Shown here in pieces: positions 11,191 through 19,831 of a DNA stretch of 27,500 nt. Below the pieces are notes generated by a model. The model searched no databases and was not told the DNA's origin. It worked only from the letters and a program-made list of their open reading frames with translations. The stretch's first letter is position 1, and every line of letters starts with the position of its first letter. The translations under genes were made by a program, and so were the position numbers. The DNA comes from Chrysomallon squamiferum (taxonomy: Eukaryota; Mollusca; Gastropoda; Neomphalida; Peltospiridae): the NCBI GenBank assembly GCA_012295275.1, contig CM022665.1:47202102-47229601 (forward strand), read 5' to 3'.

Positions 11191-11960
11191 GACACTTTGT
11201 TATTTACGGTATTCGGCTCGCTACGATATTTGATCACTTTCGGATTTTTGAGGGGTTTTTCGATTGTTGTAGCAAAACAAATAAAATAAAAACGAACGTA
11301 GACTTAATAGAATTTTTTGTTTGTTTGTTTGTTTTTGTTGTTCCGGCTTTTTCAGTGAGAAAGTGTCAGTGTTAACGAGTGAAGTCAGTAAATTAGACGT
11401 GTTTCAAAGAGTCGACAGAATTCGTCTTCTGGCAGGAAAGGTTTACGACGCACAGCGCGGCGGACAAAAAGGGAAGTAACTGTTTCGTCAAGTGGCGTTT
11501 ATTGCAGGGCTGATTGTTGATAAAAGCAAAACAAAACAGCACTTGATTGAGCAAATATACTGTAGTAAGTCGCACAAAGCGTCAGCCTGGGCGTAAAGAC
11601 ACTTATAACGAAAACACTGAGACATGCTGGTTTAGGGCTGTCACGGTCAGAGGTCAAGCCTCGCTGTGAACCGGCTTTCAGACGTAGATTTTTTACACTG
11701 ATCACACACTCGTGTTCCGCTTTTCCCAAGCTTGTGAATAAACGAACTTCCGCTTGTCAGTCCACGGTTCCCACTAATTTACGTCGTGAATGAAAGGGCG
11801 AAAAAAAAAAAAATCAAATGAAATAAAAGGAAAAAATTATAGTGACAAAACAATATAAAAAAAATAAAAATAAGAAAAGAATGGGAAAAAATTATCATGA
11901 CGAAAATGAAAAGAAATTTTTTGTTTGTTTTTGAAACCTCCTTCGATATTATTACTTCGA
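11191..11960. other. Unique DNA with a DR1-like element; no gene recognised
   Basis: A TTTG run lies near 11317-11335 and A-rich sequence near 11800-11900. CpG-bearing unique sequence lies at 11440-11780. CGGTCA-G-AGGTCA at 11644-11656 fits a DR1 nuclear-receptor element with one mismatch. Minus-strand frames of 60-76 codons here are not recognisable. Confidence 0.45.
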
Positions 11961-12266
11961 TTATTTATTTAAAAAAAAAAAAAGTCTTTAGTGCTCTGTG
12001 AATTAAACGGGAAAAAATGAAAGGAAAATAATTATTACTTTCCTTTTCAATTGTTGTAATACGGTTAGTGTTTTCAAACATAATGCTTTTTGAGTGCGTT
12101 TGTATGTCTGTCTGTATGCGATGAGGACAGAACAAATAGAGGGTGGAATGATAGATGAAGGAAGAAACAAAGAATAAACGTGGCATCCCAAAGTGAGACA
12201 TTAAAAAAGAAAAAGCTTGAGACAGAGAGATAAGGAGATAGTATGAAACGAGTGTGTGAAAAAGTA

Positions 12267-12271
<5 letters not shown>
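11961..12271. other. AT-rich unique DNA
   Basis: A poly-A run at about 11970-11982 is followed by unique purine-rich sequence. No gene is supported. Confidence 0.5.

Positions 12272-12362
<91 letters not shown>
12272..12362 (+). repeat. (AG)n with (AGAC)n tail
   Basis: Pure (AG)n at 12272-12349 passes into (AGAC)n at 12348-12362. Confidence 0.96.
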
Positions 12363-12363
<1 letters not shown>

Positions 12364-12436
12364 CTCGGACAGTAATACAAAAAATAAGAAAAACAAGAGG
12401 GATGGAGGTTGAGGAGGTGTTCTAACTTCAGGTCCG

Positions 12437-12560
12437 CACACACAGACACAGACACACATACAGACATACACACATTCTGACACATGCGCACACAGACATA
12501 CACATATACACACACGCACACACACACACACACACACACACGCACGCACACACTCCCACA
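12437..12560 (+). repeat. Imperfect (CA)n array
   Basis: CA dinucleotides with CAGA, CATA and CGCA interruptions. The purest part is about 12517-12540. The Cys/Val-rich minus-strand frames across it are repeat translation. Confidence 0.93.
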
Positions 12561-12761
12561 GAGTTAGAGGCTTGTTCTCTCACATGTATAAAACATTATT
12601 GTTACTCTAGAAAAGAAACCCTCTAAACACCCTAAAACTGAGAAATGTATTAGTAAATAAATTTCTTCTTCTTCTTCAGTATACTGTTTTCGCTAATGAA
12701 TTTAATTTAGAAAGAATACACTAACAGACAAACAAAACAACACGAAAAAAACCCATTTGAT
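12561..12761. other. Unique DNA with a short (TTC)n
   Basis: A short (TTC)n at 12663-12677. Nothing else was noted. Confidence 0.55.
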
Positions 12762-12762
12762 A

Positions 12763-12801
<39 letters not shown>

Positions 12802-13074
12802 GTAATTAAATAAACAGGCAAACAATCAAAAAAGAAACAAACAAGCAAATAAATAATAAATAAGAAGTAAATAAACAAACAAATAAACAGAAGAACAAAT
12901 AATTAATAAAATCAAATAAATAAATAAATAAGTCAGTAAATAAACAAACAAATAAACAGAAAAACAAATAATTTAATAAAATCAAATAAATAAATAAATA
13001 AGTCAGTAAATAAACAAACAAACAAACAAACAAATAAATAAACAAACAAACAAACAAACAAACAAACAAACAAA
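12762..13074 (+). repeat. (AAAT)n/(AAAC)n field with a nested 69/70-bp tandem unit
   Basis: The field starts with clean (AAAT)n at about 12763-12800 and ends with (AAAC)n at about 13011-13074. Between them, a longer unit beginning GTAAATAAACAAAC occurs at 12867, 12936 and 13006. Two full units of 69 and 70 bp share internal CAGAA(A/G)AACAAATAAT and ATAAAATCAAATAAAT segments. The third is only a partial unit. The minus-strand Phe/Leu/Cys frame is a translation of this array. Confidence 0.88.
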
Positions 13075-13361
13075 ACGGGAAAGTAATACTCGTGTAAATG
13101 CACTGACAAAAGTACAAGAAGGTCGGGATAACAGGAAATGAGTTTCTTTCTTTCTTTTTTCTTTTTTTCCCTTTTATTTTATTATTATTATTATTATTTT
13201 AACCCTGAAATTTCTCATTGTAGACACATTTGTAAAGAAACTTGAACAGATATACATAGAGGAGCGAGAGGAAGTACTTCTCTTGTACCTGTCAACAGAT
13301 ACTTCGATAGGTAAAATATACGTAGGAAGTACACCTTGTTATTAGTGAGGCTTTGAGAAAG
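13075..13361. other. Unique DNA with T-rich and ATT patch
   Basis: T-rich with TTTC units at 13142-13175 and (ATT)n at about 13178-13200. The remainder is unique with no gene supported. Confidence 0.55.
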
Positions 13362-13500
13362 AAAAAAAAAAAAAAAAAAAAAAGAAAAAAGGGGGTTGGC
13401 TAAACGCCGGAACAAAAAAAAAAAAAAAAAATTTGACCGCGATTCGACCCTAACGTTATGAAAGGGCTAAAGTAAGATGGGTGATGATGGTGGGGGGGGG
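13362..13500. repeat. Paired poly-A runs and a G9 run
   Basis: Poly-A at 13362-13383 and 13414-13431, separated by GGGGGTTGGCTAAACGCCGG. A run of nine G lies at 13492-13500. Confidence 0.88.
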
Positions 13501-13718
13501 TGTTTCGGCCACTGACCATCCATCCGTCCACCCACGCCTCTGTCTTCTCACGGTCAGTGTTGATGACAACGTGGGAGATTCCCACAAAAGACTCGGGTGT
13601 GTCGGTCACGTGGTACAGCCGGATTGAAAAGCGTTTTTAGATAATGCCCCCTAAATTTTTCATTCTTTTCACATTCAAAATGGCGGCTGCTCTCTCCCAT
13701 GACTCTTCAGTGTTTTCG
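13501..13718. promoter_or_regulatory. Unique segment with E-box and YY1-type word
   Basis: CACGTG lies at 13607-13612 within GGTCACGTGG, and CAAAATGGCGGC at 13676-13687 closely resembles the YY1/Pleiohomeotic core (AANATGGCGGC). The same bases form an ATG in excellent Kozak context that opens only a 13-codon frame. This is motif evidence only. Confidence 0.25.
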
Positions 13719-13755
13719 TGAATGAATGAATGAATGAATGAATGAATGAATGAAT
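13719..13755 (+). repeat. (GAAT)n microsatellite
   Basis: About nine perfect GAAT tetranucleotides. Confidence 0.95.
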
Positions 13756-13830
13756 ACTGATTTTGAAGACATCTGGATGTTAGTAGTAACTGAAGTTTAA
13801 AAAGCAAAAATATAGTGGTTTTATTATTAT

Positions 13831-13879
<49 letters not shown>

Positions 13880-13972
13880 TATTTGATGTTGTTGTTATTC
13901 TTCTTCTTCTTCTTCTTCTTCTTCTTCTTCTTTTTCTTTTATTATTATTATTATTGTTGTTGTTGTTGTTCT
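13831..13972. repeat. (TAG)n, (TTC)n, (ATT)n and (GTT)n in series
   Basis: (TAG)n at about 13831-13879, (TTC)n at about 13900-13935, (ATT)n to 13955 and (GTT)n to about 13970. Confidence 0.93.
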
Positions 13973-14262
13973 TGATGATGCTGTTGTTATTTTGTTCTCT
14001 GTACTTGCTAATCATTCCATTATTAATTATTTCCATTGTTAATAAAATTAGGATCTATTTTTAATTCCTAAAAATAACCAAACATAGAAAATGTACAGTG
14101 AAATAGTAGTTATAAAATAAAATAAAATATTATAATCATTATTAACCTAAACTGAGTTTCATTTATGATCTGTGTATTTTACTATTTCAGTTCGTCAATA
14201 ACGTATAGACTACAAATATGACAGTGACAAAAACAAACAAATCACTACTGAACTAGCTATCA
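13973..14262. other. Unique AT-rich DNA
   Basis: No feature beyond a short inverted pair TTAGGA/TCCTAA at about 14049-14071. Confidence 0.5.
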
Positions 14263-14768
14263 CTAGTAGTAGTAGTAGTAGTGGTAGTAGTAGAACTACT
14301 AGCAATAAAAGTAATAGTAGCAGTTGTCGTAGTAGTAGCAGTAATTATTATTTGTAGTAATAGTAGTAATAATAGTAGTGGTAATAATAGTAATGGTTGT
14401 AGTAGTAGTAGTAGTAGTAGTAATAATAGTAATTGTTGTAGTTGTATTAGTATTAAAAGTAGTAGTAACAATAGTAGTAGTAGTAGTAATAGTAGTAGTA
14501 GTAATAGTAGTGATGTAGTGCTAATAGTAGAAGTAGTAGTAGTAGCAGTAGCAGTAGTAGTACTAGTAATAGTAGCAGTAGTAATAGTAGTAATAGTAAT
14601 AATAGCAGTTATAATAATATAGTAATAATAAAATAGCTGTAGTAGCAGTGGGAGTAACAGTAGTAGTAGTAGTAGAAATAATGACGTGTAGCTATCTTTT
14701 TTAGTCGGAGTATTAGTAATAGCAGTAGTAATAGTAGTAATAGTAATAGCAGTAGTAGTAATAGTTAT
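14263..14768 (+). repeat. Large degenerate (TAG)n field, about 500 bp
   Basis: TAG/AGT triplets dominate throughout, with TAA, CAG and TTG variants. A non-repeat gap lies at about 14675-14705. The 175-codon minus frame and 113-codon plus frame are repeat translation (Thr/Leu and Ser/Val/Asn runs). Confidence 0.93.
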
Positions 14769-15309
14769 ATTTAACGTCAAATTAAAAACTATTTCTTCAC
14801 AGACAAATCTGTTTCAAAGCTGCCTATGGAAACCATCTTTACAAATGGCGGGGTACGCAATCACGTGCCTGATTAACTTTCGTCATACTGTTCACGGGTG
14901 ACGTCACACAGAAGCACTCACGAGCGCGGTGAGATAAAAAAAAAGATGAGTCGGATGATTTTAAATTAAATCGAGTGTTGCAAACAGGACATTGTCCTTG
15001 TCTCGTTAAAACCTTCGGCCGCGGTATTTCCAATACACAGCGGATTAGCGAGTTCTTTTTTTTTATTTGTCCTGCGAAACCAGCAACAGTACCATTTCTA
15101 CAAATGTCCACTGAACACCGTCAAGTGCCGCTGCATTGAGACAGGCCCCGCTAAACAGCGGAACGCGCCGATCTCATCCAGAGAAGAAGACTCCTAATCG
15201 GATCTGGACGAATCGCCTTTTGTTGGGTGACTACTGGAGACGTGGTCCGTGTTGTCTGGCCCCGGGGTGGGTGCGACCTGATTAACTCCGCAGTGGTGTG
15301 TGTGTGTCT
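14769..15309. promoter_or_regulatory. CpG-bearing island with CRE and E-box
   Basis: Unique GC-richer DNA carries ACGTCA at about 14774, CACGTG at 14862-14867, a full CRE TGACGTCA at 14899-14906 and several CGCG/GCGCG words. It runs into a C-rich quadruplex motif. An 18-codon mini-frame starts at ATG 14845 in good Kozak context. A minus-strand frame (14839-15111) includes CPVCNTRF but has no ATG at its start. I regard it as a candidate promoter or enhancer without an assigned gene. Confidence 0.3.
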
Positions 15310-15340
15310 CCCCCTATCCCCCTCCCCCTCCCCCTTCCCC
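15310..15340 (-). other. Strong G-quadruplex motif (minus strand) / i-motif (plus)
   Basis: Five C-runs on the plus strand: 15310-15314, 15318-15322, 15324-15328, 15330-15334 and 15337-15340. The loops are 3, 1, 1 and 2 bases. The minus strand therefore has five runs of four or more G with very short loops, a textbook stable quadruplex pattern. Confidence 0.85.
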
Positions 15341-15509
15341 GATGAACTAGATCTGCTCCTGTGATATGCGCGGTTCTTTTGTTCACAGCTCAGTCTTCTG
15401 TCGTTTTCGATTTTTCATTCAGAAATTATCTTTTTAAAAAAAAAGACAACAGAAAAAAGAAACAAGAAGCGATTTCCGTTATTTAAATTCGAAACGAATT
15501 AAGTATATG

Positions 15510-15598
15510 CTAATCTGTGTATGAAAGGGTTACTCGGATTAAAACTAATCTGTGTATGAAAGGATTACTCGGATTATAGCTAATCTGTTTCTGAAACG
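15510..15598 (+). repeat. 35-bp tandem repeat with GGATTA words
   Basis: The unit beginning CTAATCTGTGTATGAAAG occurs at 15510 and 15545 with exact 35-bp spacing, and a partial third (CTAATCTGTTTCTGAAA) starts at 15580. Copies one and two differ at only a few bases. Each full unit contains TAATC near the start and GGATTA near the end, and another GGATTA lies just outside at 15623-15628. Confidence 0.92.
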
Positions 15599-16000
15599 CA
15601 CCGCACGCAGGTCATCAGAATAGGATTATTTCAAAGGTTTTGTTAAAAAAAATACTCAACAATTACTGAATAAAATAACTAAACTAATTTATTTTGGTTC
15701 GTTCGCGAAACTATTTGTGAGAAAACCGAGATTGTTTATCTGTTAATAAAGAAAAATAAATAGAACGAGACAACAAAACAAACACAAACAAAAAAACAAA
15801 AAAACGAAAACGAACAGAAGAAAAAGAAAGAAAGAAAATGAAATGTAGAACGAAAACAGCAGTAAAAAGAACACAATTGTTTAATTATATTTCAAGAGTG
15901 GTAATTATGGGTTAATGGACGCGTTAAACAAACACACAGACGTACGGACAAAGACTGGAAAGTGGAGTGTTGTGATAACTGATGAAGGGTTTTGTCAAAA
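15599..16000. other. Unique AT-rich DNA with A-rich patch
   Basis: GGATTA at 15623, and A-rich CAAACAAAAAAAC-type sequence at about 15770-15840. No gene is supported. Confidence 0.5.
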
Positions 16001-16378
16001 AAAAAAAATTAAAAAAAAAACGCGGTATATCCACTGGCGTGGTTTTGCGAAAAATGAATAAAAAAATATAAACATGTTTTTATCTACCAGTAGCTGTGGT
16101 TTATATTATCCTTAACAAAACACAAAAAAAAAAAAAAATAAAAAAAATAAAAATAAAAAAATAAATAAAAAAATAAATTAAAAAATGAAAGAAAAAAAAA
16201 AGAAAATTAAAAAATGGAACAGGACCAAATTTGTCTACTTAAACTAATTTTTGTTAATTTTTTTTTTTTTTTTTTAAATTTTGGCGTTTATTATTATTTT
16301 ATAATGAAATTCATTACACACACAGATTCTTGGTTTAGAAAAAAAACAACAACACAAAAACAAACAAACAAACAAATT
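16001..16378. repeat. A-rich and T-rich low-complexity field
   Basis: A-runs at about 16000-16020 and 16120-16215 with AAAT units, a T run at about 16259-16276 and a short (AAAC)n at about 16358-16376. Confidence 0.8.
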
Positions 16379-16518
16379 CTTTACTGCGTAGGCTCACCAA
16401 TCGCCTAGAAATCCCATGTAACTCAATACACGTGTGTTTAGCCCAGTCATAAATTACACATCAGATCCGTATAGCACTGTATGACAACTTCATTCCGTAT
16501 GTTTTGTAATGCACAGAT
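16379..16518. other. Unique DNA
   Basis: Contains CACGTG at 16429-16434. Nothing else was noted. Confidence 0.5.
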
Positions 16519-16561
16519 AAAGAAAAAAAAAAAAAAAAAAAGAGAGAAAAAAAAAAAAATG

Positions 16562-16595
<34 letters not shown>

Positions 16596-16625
16596 AAGTT
16601 GAAAAGAAAAAGAAAAAGAAAAATA
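16519..16625 (+). repeat. A/G-only polypurine tract, about 100 bp
   Basis: Nearly pure A with AGAGAG and GAAAAA interruptions, broken by T at about 16560 and 16594-16600. Confidence 0.9.
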
Positions 16626-16841
16626 AGTATGATGGTATAAGTAAAAGAGAGACAGGATTAAAGGTGTCGCTGTATCTGATGGATGTCACTTTTGGTTTAT
16701 GACTGGATTAAATTTCACAGTGACGTGTTTACTCGCTTCGCTCTTTAAAACTAATCAAAGAAGATTTCTTTAAATACAATTCCTCTCTCGTTTTTGTTAT
16801 CTCCTTTCCTCCCTCTTTCTCCATCTCTGTCTCTCTCGCTC

Positions 16842-16872
16842 TGTGTTTCTCTATCTATATGTATACACACAC

Positions 16873-16903
<31 letters not shown>

Positions 16904-17228
16904 ATTATATATATTATGTGGATGTGTAAATCTCTCTCTCTCTGTGTTTCTCTATATGTATACACAGACAAACACACACACATAATTACATATATATAGT
17001 ATGTGGATGTGTAAATCTCTCTCTCTCTGTGTTTCTCTATATGTATACACAGACAAACATACACACATAATCACATATATATATATGTGGATACATAAAT
17101 ACATACTCACTGTGTTTCTCTATATACTTACACAGACAAACACACACACATAATTACATATATATATTATGTGGATGTGTAAATCTCTCTCTCTCTATGT
17201 TTCTCTATATATATACACACACACAAAC

Positions 17229-17264
<36 letters not shown>

Positions 17265-17699
17265 TGTGAATGTGTAAATCTCTCTCTCTTCTCTCTTCTC
17301 TCTCTCTTTCTGTGTGCTTCTCTATCTATATATACACACATACATACATACATACATACATACACACACACACATATATACTTACACACATCACCACACA
17401 CACATACAGTTATATATATTATGTGGATGTGTAAATCTCTCTCTCTATGTTTCTCTATATACACACACACATACACACACATAATTATATATATATATAT
17501 ATATATGTATATAATTATATGAATGTGTAAATCTCTCTCTCTCTTCTCTCTCTCTTTCTGGGTGCTTCTCTATCTATATATACACACACATACATACATA
17601 CATACACGCAAACACGCATAATTATATATATATTATGTGTATGTGGAAATGTCTCTCTCTCTGTTTCTCTGTCTCTCTCTGTCTCTCTCTCTCTCTGTT

Positions 17700-17763
<64 letters not shown>
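16842..17763 (+). repeat. Composite satellite array, about nine units, with higher-order dimers
   Basis: A conserved core TGTGTTTCTCTATAT (or variants TATGTTTCTC and TGTGTGCTTCTC) recurs at about 16842, 16943, 17028, 17111, 17196, 17311, 17446, 17559 and 17661. Each unit continues through (CA/CATA)n and (TA)n to a second conserved segment, TATGTGGATGTGTAAATC, then (CT)n. The latter segment recurs about eight times. Early units are about 83-101 bp. Later ones alternate a short type and a longer GTGCTTCTC type, giving a dimer period of about 248-250 bp (17196 to 17446, 17311 to 17559). The array ends in (CT)n at 17703-17762. Confidence 0.88.
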
Positions 17764-17766
<3 letters not shown>

Positions 17767-17879
17767 TCTAAGAAACACACACACACACACATACATAACA
17801 ACTAGAGCAATCTCTCCCACACACACACAAATAACTCAGTTTTAATTTCTGTTATTTATACTTCTGCAATCAAATTCTG
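17764..17879. other. Short (CA)n remnants and unique spacer
   Basis: (CA)n at about 17775-17791 and 17817-17828, then unique sequence. Confidence 0.7.
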
Positions 17880-18125
17880 ACACTTCACACTCGTCTCGCT
17901 TGCGTCATCTATCGGAAGTCGGCCAACATTGGACCTCCTCGGTGGAAACTAAAATAGATTTAACGTCGTAATTCCCACTTGCACGACGCATATCAGACAT
18001 AACGTCTCTGTGATTGGCTTGCGTTCACGTATTGAGTTTCACTTGGTTAGCCGCAGCACAAAAGGTTAGACGAAAACCGGCGAACGCAACTCTTCAGCGA
18101 CGGCATTGTTATGACGACGTTTATC
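17880..18125 (+). promoter_or_regulatory. CpG-rich candidate promoter with CCAAT box
   Basis: Unique DNA with unusually many CpGs for this window. ATTGG (an inverted CCAAT box) lies at 18013-18017 within GTGATTGGCTTGCG, about 110 bp upstream of a well-placed ATG at 18126. No TATA box is evident. The combination resembles a CpG/CCAAT promoter. Direction (+) is inferred from the small ORF downstream. Confidence 0.28.
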
Positions 18126-18224
18126 ATGGCCACGTCGTTGACAGTTGGCGAGGCAGTGGCAGATGTCACCAACGTCGAGGGAACAGTTAAACGAGCGGGA
18201 AGTAGAGCTCATGATTGGAAATAG
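18126..18224 (+). CDS. Small ORF, 32 codons, strong Kozak context, unrecognised
   Basis: ATG at 18126 has A at -3 and G at +4, and the frame runs 32 codons to TAG at 18222-18224. The peptide begins MATSLTVGEAVADV and is balanced in composition, unlike the repeat-derived frames elsewhere. It sits directly downstream of the CpG/CCAAT segment. No family is recognised. It could be a microprotein, an upstream ORF in a 5' UTR, the start of a spliced gene, or chance. Confidence 0.17.
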   Translation: MATSLTVGEAVADVTNVEGTVKRAGSRAHDWK

Positions 18225-18289
18225 CATCAGTGAACGCGCAAACACCTGTTACAAATACTCTGATTTCATACACCGCCTGTCTGATCTTC

Positions 18290-18572
18290 TTTTTATCGTT
18301 ATTCTCTTTTTCTTTCTGTCTGCATCTCTCTCCCTCTCTCTATCTAACTTCCTTTCTTTATTATCTTCTGTATATATCTCTCTCTTTGTTATTACTCTGT
18401 CTTTCTATCTTTCTTTCTGTACATATTTCTTTTTCGTTACTGTTTTTCTGTCTTTGTGTCTGTGTATATATTTCTTTTTATCGTAACTTTGTCTTTCTAT
18501 CTTTCTGTCTCTCTTTGTCGTTATTCTGTCGTTCTGTCTTTCTGTCTTTATCGTTACTGTGTCATTCTGTGA
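18290..18572 (+). repeat. Degenerate pyrimidine-rich tract
   Basis: Mostly C and T with recurring TCTTTCTATCTTTCTGT and CGTTA(C/T)T words, for example near 18400 and 18495. It looks like a decayed (TTTC/TCTG)n array with a fuzzy longer period. The two overlapping plus-strand frames (Phe/Ser/Leu-rich) come from this bias. Confidence 0.75.
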
Positions 18573-18584
18573 TACACAAATAAG

Positions 18585-18677
18585 GGATGTGTGTGTGTGT
18601 GTGTGTTTGTATATCTATCTATCTATATCTATATATATATATACATGTAGATAGATAGATAGACAGACAGACAGACA
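18585..18677. repeat. (GT)n, (TATC)n-(TA)n-(GATA)n inverted array, (AGAC)n
   Basis: (GT)n spans 18587-18606. CTAT units at about 18612-18630, (TA)n and GATA units at about 18648-18662 then form an inverted repeat able to fold back on itself. (AGAC)n follows to 18677. Confidence 0.9.
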
Positions 18678-18883
18678 ACTTAATAATGTATATATTTAAT
18701 TTTGATTTGGACGACAGTAACTTGAATTAATGACTTCTGAGGTTAGATCGATGGTTGCATAATCCTTTGAGTGTCTGCAGTTTACTTAACTAACTGTAAA
18801 AACGAGTCAAGTTAAAAGCGTATCAGGACACAACACTGAGACCACAGTGTATTAAAACAGAAAGAAAAGAAAAGAAAAACAGG
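18678..18883. other. Unique AT-rich DNA
   Basis: Nothing recognised. Confidence 0.5.
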
Positions 18884-18896
18884 AGTAGTAGTAGTT

Positions 18897-18945
<49 letters not shown>

Positions 18946-18962
18946 AAGTAGTAGTAGTAGTA

Positions 18963-19002
<40 letters not shown>

Positions 19003-19090
19003 AAGAAGAAAAAGAAGAAGAAGAAGAAGAAGAAAACGAAGAAGAAGAAGAAGAAAACTAAGGAAGAAAACGAAAAAGAAGAGAAAAATT
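18884..19090 (+). repeat. (AGT)n then (AAG)n
   Basis: (AGT)n with occasional AGA spans 18884-19002. It changes into (AAG)n/GAAAA sequence to about 19090. The poly-Leu minus-strand frame is repeat translation. Confidence 0.95.
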
Positions 19091-19370
19091 AAACATGATG
19101 TGCAATTACTAAGCCTCACATTTCAAGCACTATTAAGAATAAAAGCGTCAATTTTATTTCGCGTTACGAATCTTCATAAAAAAATTAACAAAGACCTGCT
19201 TTCGTCTGACGGCGACGAAAACAAACTGAAAAGATATTTAAAATTAATAAAGCTTATTTTTACTTCACTGGCTCCGTTGTAATCGAACTCGGAATCTAAA
19301 CAAACCATTTTGTTGCACGAATACCCCGCACAGACAAACATCTCCCGCACAGGTGTACGGATGAATGGTT
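19091..19370. other. Unique DNA, no gene recognised
   Basis: Mixed composition. A 60-codon plus frame (19100-19282) has no recognisable domain. Confidence 0.45.
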
Positions 19371-19411
19371 CCCCCCTCTATTGAAGAAACTCCCCCCTCC
19401 CTCCTCCCCCC
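19371..19411 (-). other. C-rich patch, possible weak G-quadruplex on minus strand
   Basis: C runs at 19371-19376, 19392-19397, 19399-19401, 19403-19404 and 19406-19411. A three-tier quadruplex needs the distant first run with a 15-base loop. A two-tier form is possible without it. Confidence 0.5.
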
Positions 19412-19819
19412 AGGGACGTGCAAAGTGATGAACGCGTTGTTGTGAGATTCGTGTGATAATGTTGAGTCGTTCGAATTGACTGAGACCCAGGTGTACATTA
19501 CACTACATTATTGTAAGATAAGCGCAGTCTGTGAATCATTATGCAAAATATATGATATGCAAAAATATGAAAAGAACTAGAGATAAAAAAATAAAATAAA
19601 AAAAAATATATATATACTAACAAAACGAAAAAGATATATTTTAATAATAATAACAGAAAAAAAAAATAAAAAAATAAAAAATAAAAAGAAGAAGAAAGAG
19701 AGAGAGAGAGAAAAGATATAAAGATTTCCACAGCGGATAGCAAGTGGATGGGATGCTGCATTGAAACGCCATCTGTCACTGAAGTAATTCAAAACCCGCA
19801 AACCAAACATTATTTATGA
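19412..19819. other. Unique DNA with an A-rich block
   Basis: A-rich AAAT/AAAAT sequence with short (TA)n and (GA)n spans about 19578-19712. Otherwise unique. Confidence 0.55.
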
Positions 19820-19831
19820 GCGCGCGCGCGC
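19820..19831. other. Alternating GC 12-mer (Z-DNA-type)
   Basis: GCGCGCGCGCGC holds five consecutive CpGs in a window where CpG is otherwise sparse. Confidence 0.85.

Noticed and set aside
12806-13117. Leu/Phe/Cys-rich minus-strand frame that looks like repeated membrane segments
   Set aside because: It is the reverse translation of the (AAAT)/(AAAC) field. The apparent protein repeat is the 69/70-bp DNA repeat.
13396-13449. Possible tRNA-like A/B boxes (TGGCTAAACGCCGG and GATTCGACCC)
   Set aside because: The A-box match is poor and the two are separated by a poly-A run. No tRNA fold is possible.
14839-15111. Minus-strand 90-codon frame containing CPVCNTRF, reminiscent of a zinc-knuckle spacing
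   Set aside because: The start is GTG, there is only one CxxC pair plus a stray CxC, the upstream minus-strand sequence is A-rich rather than a splice acceptor, and no family is recognised.
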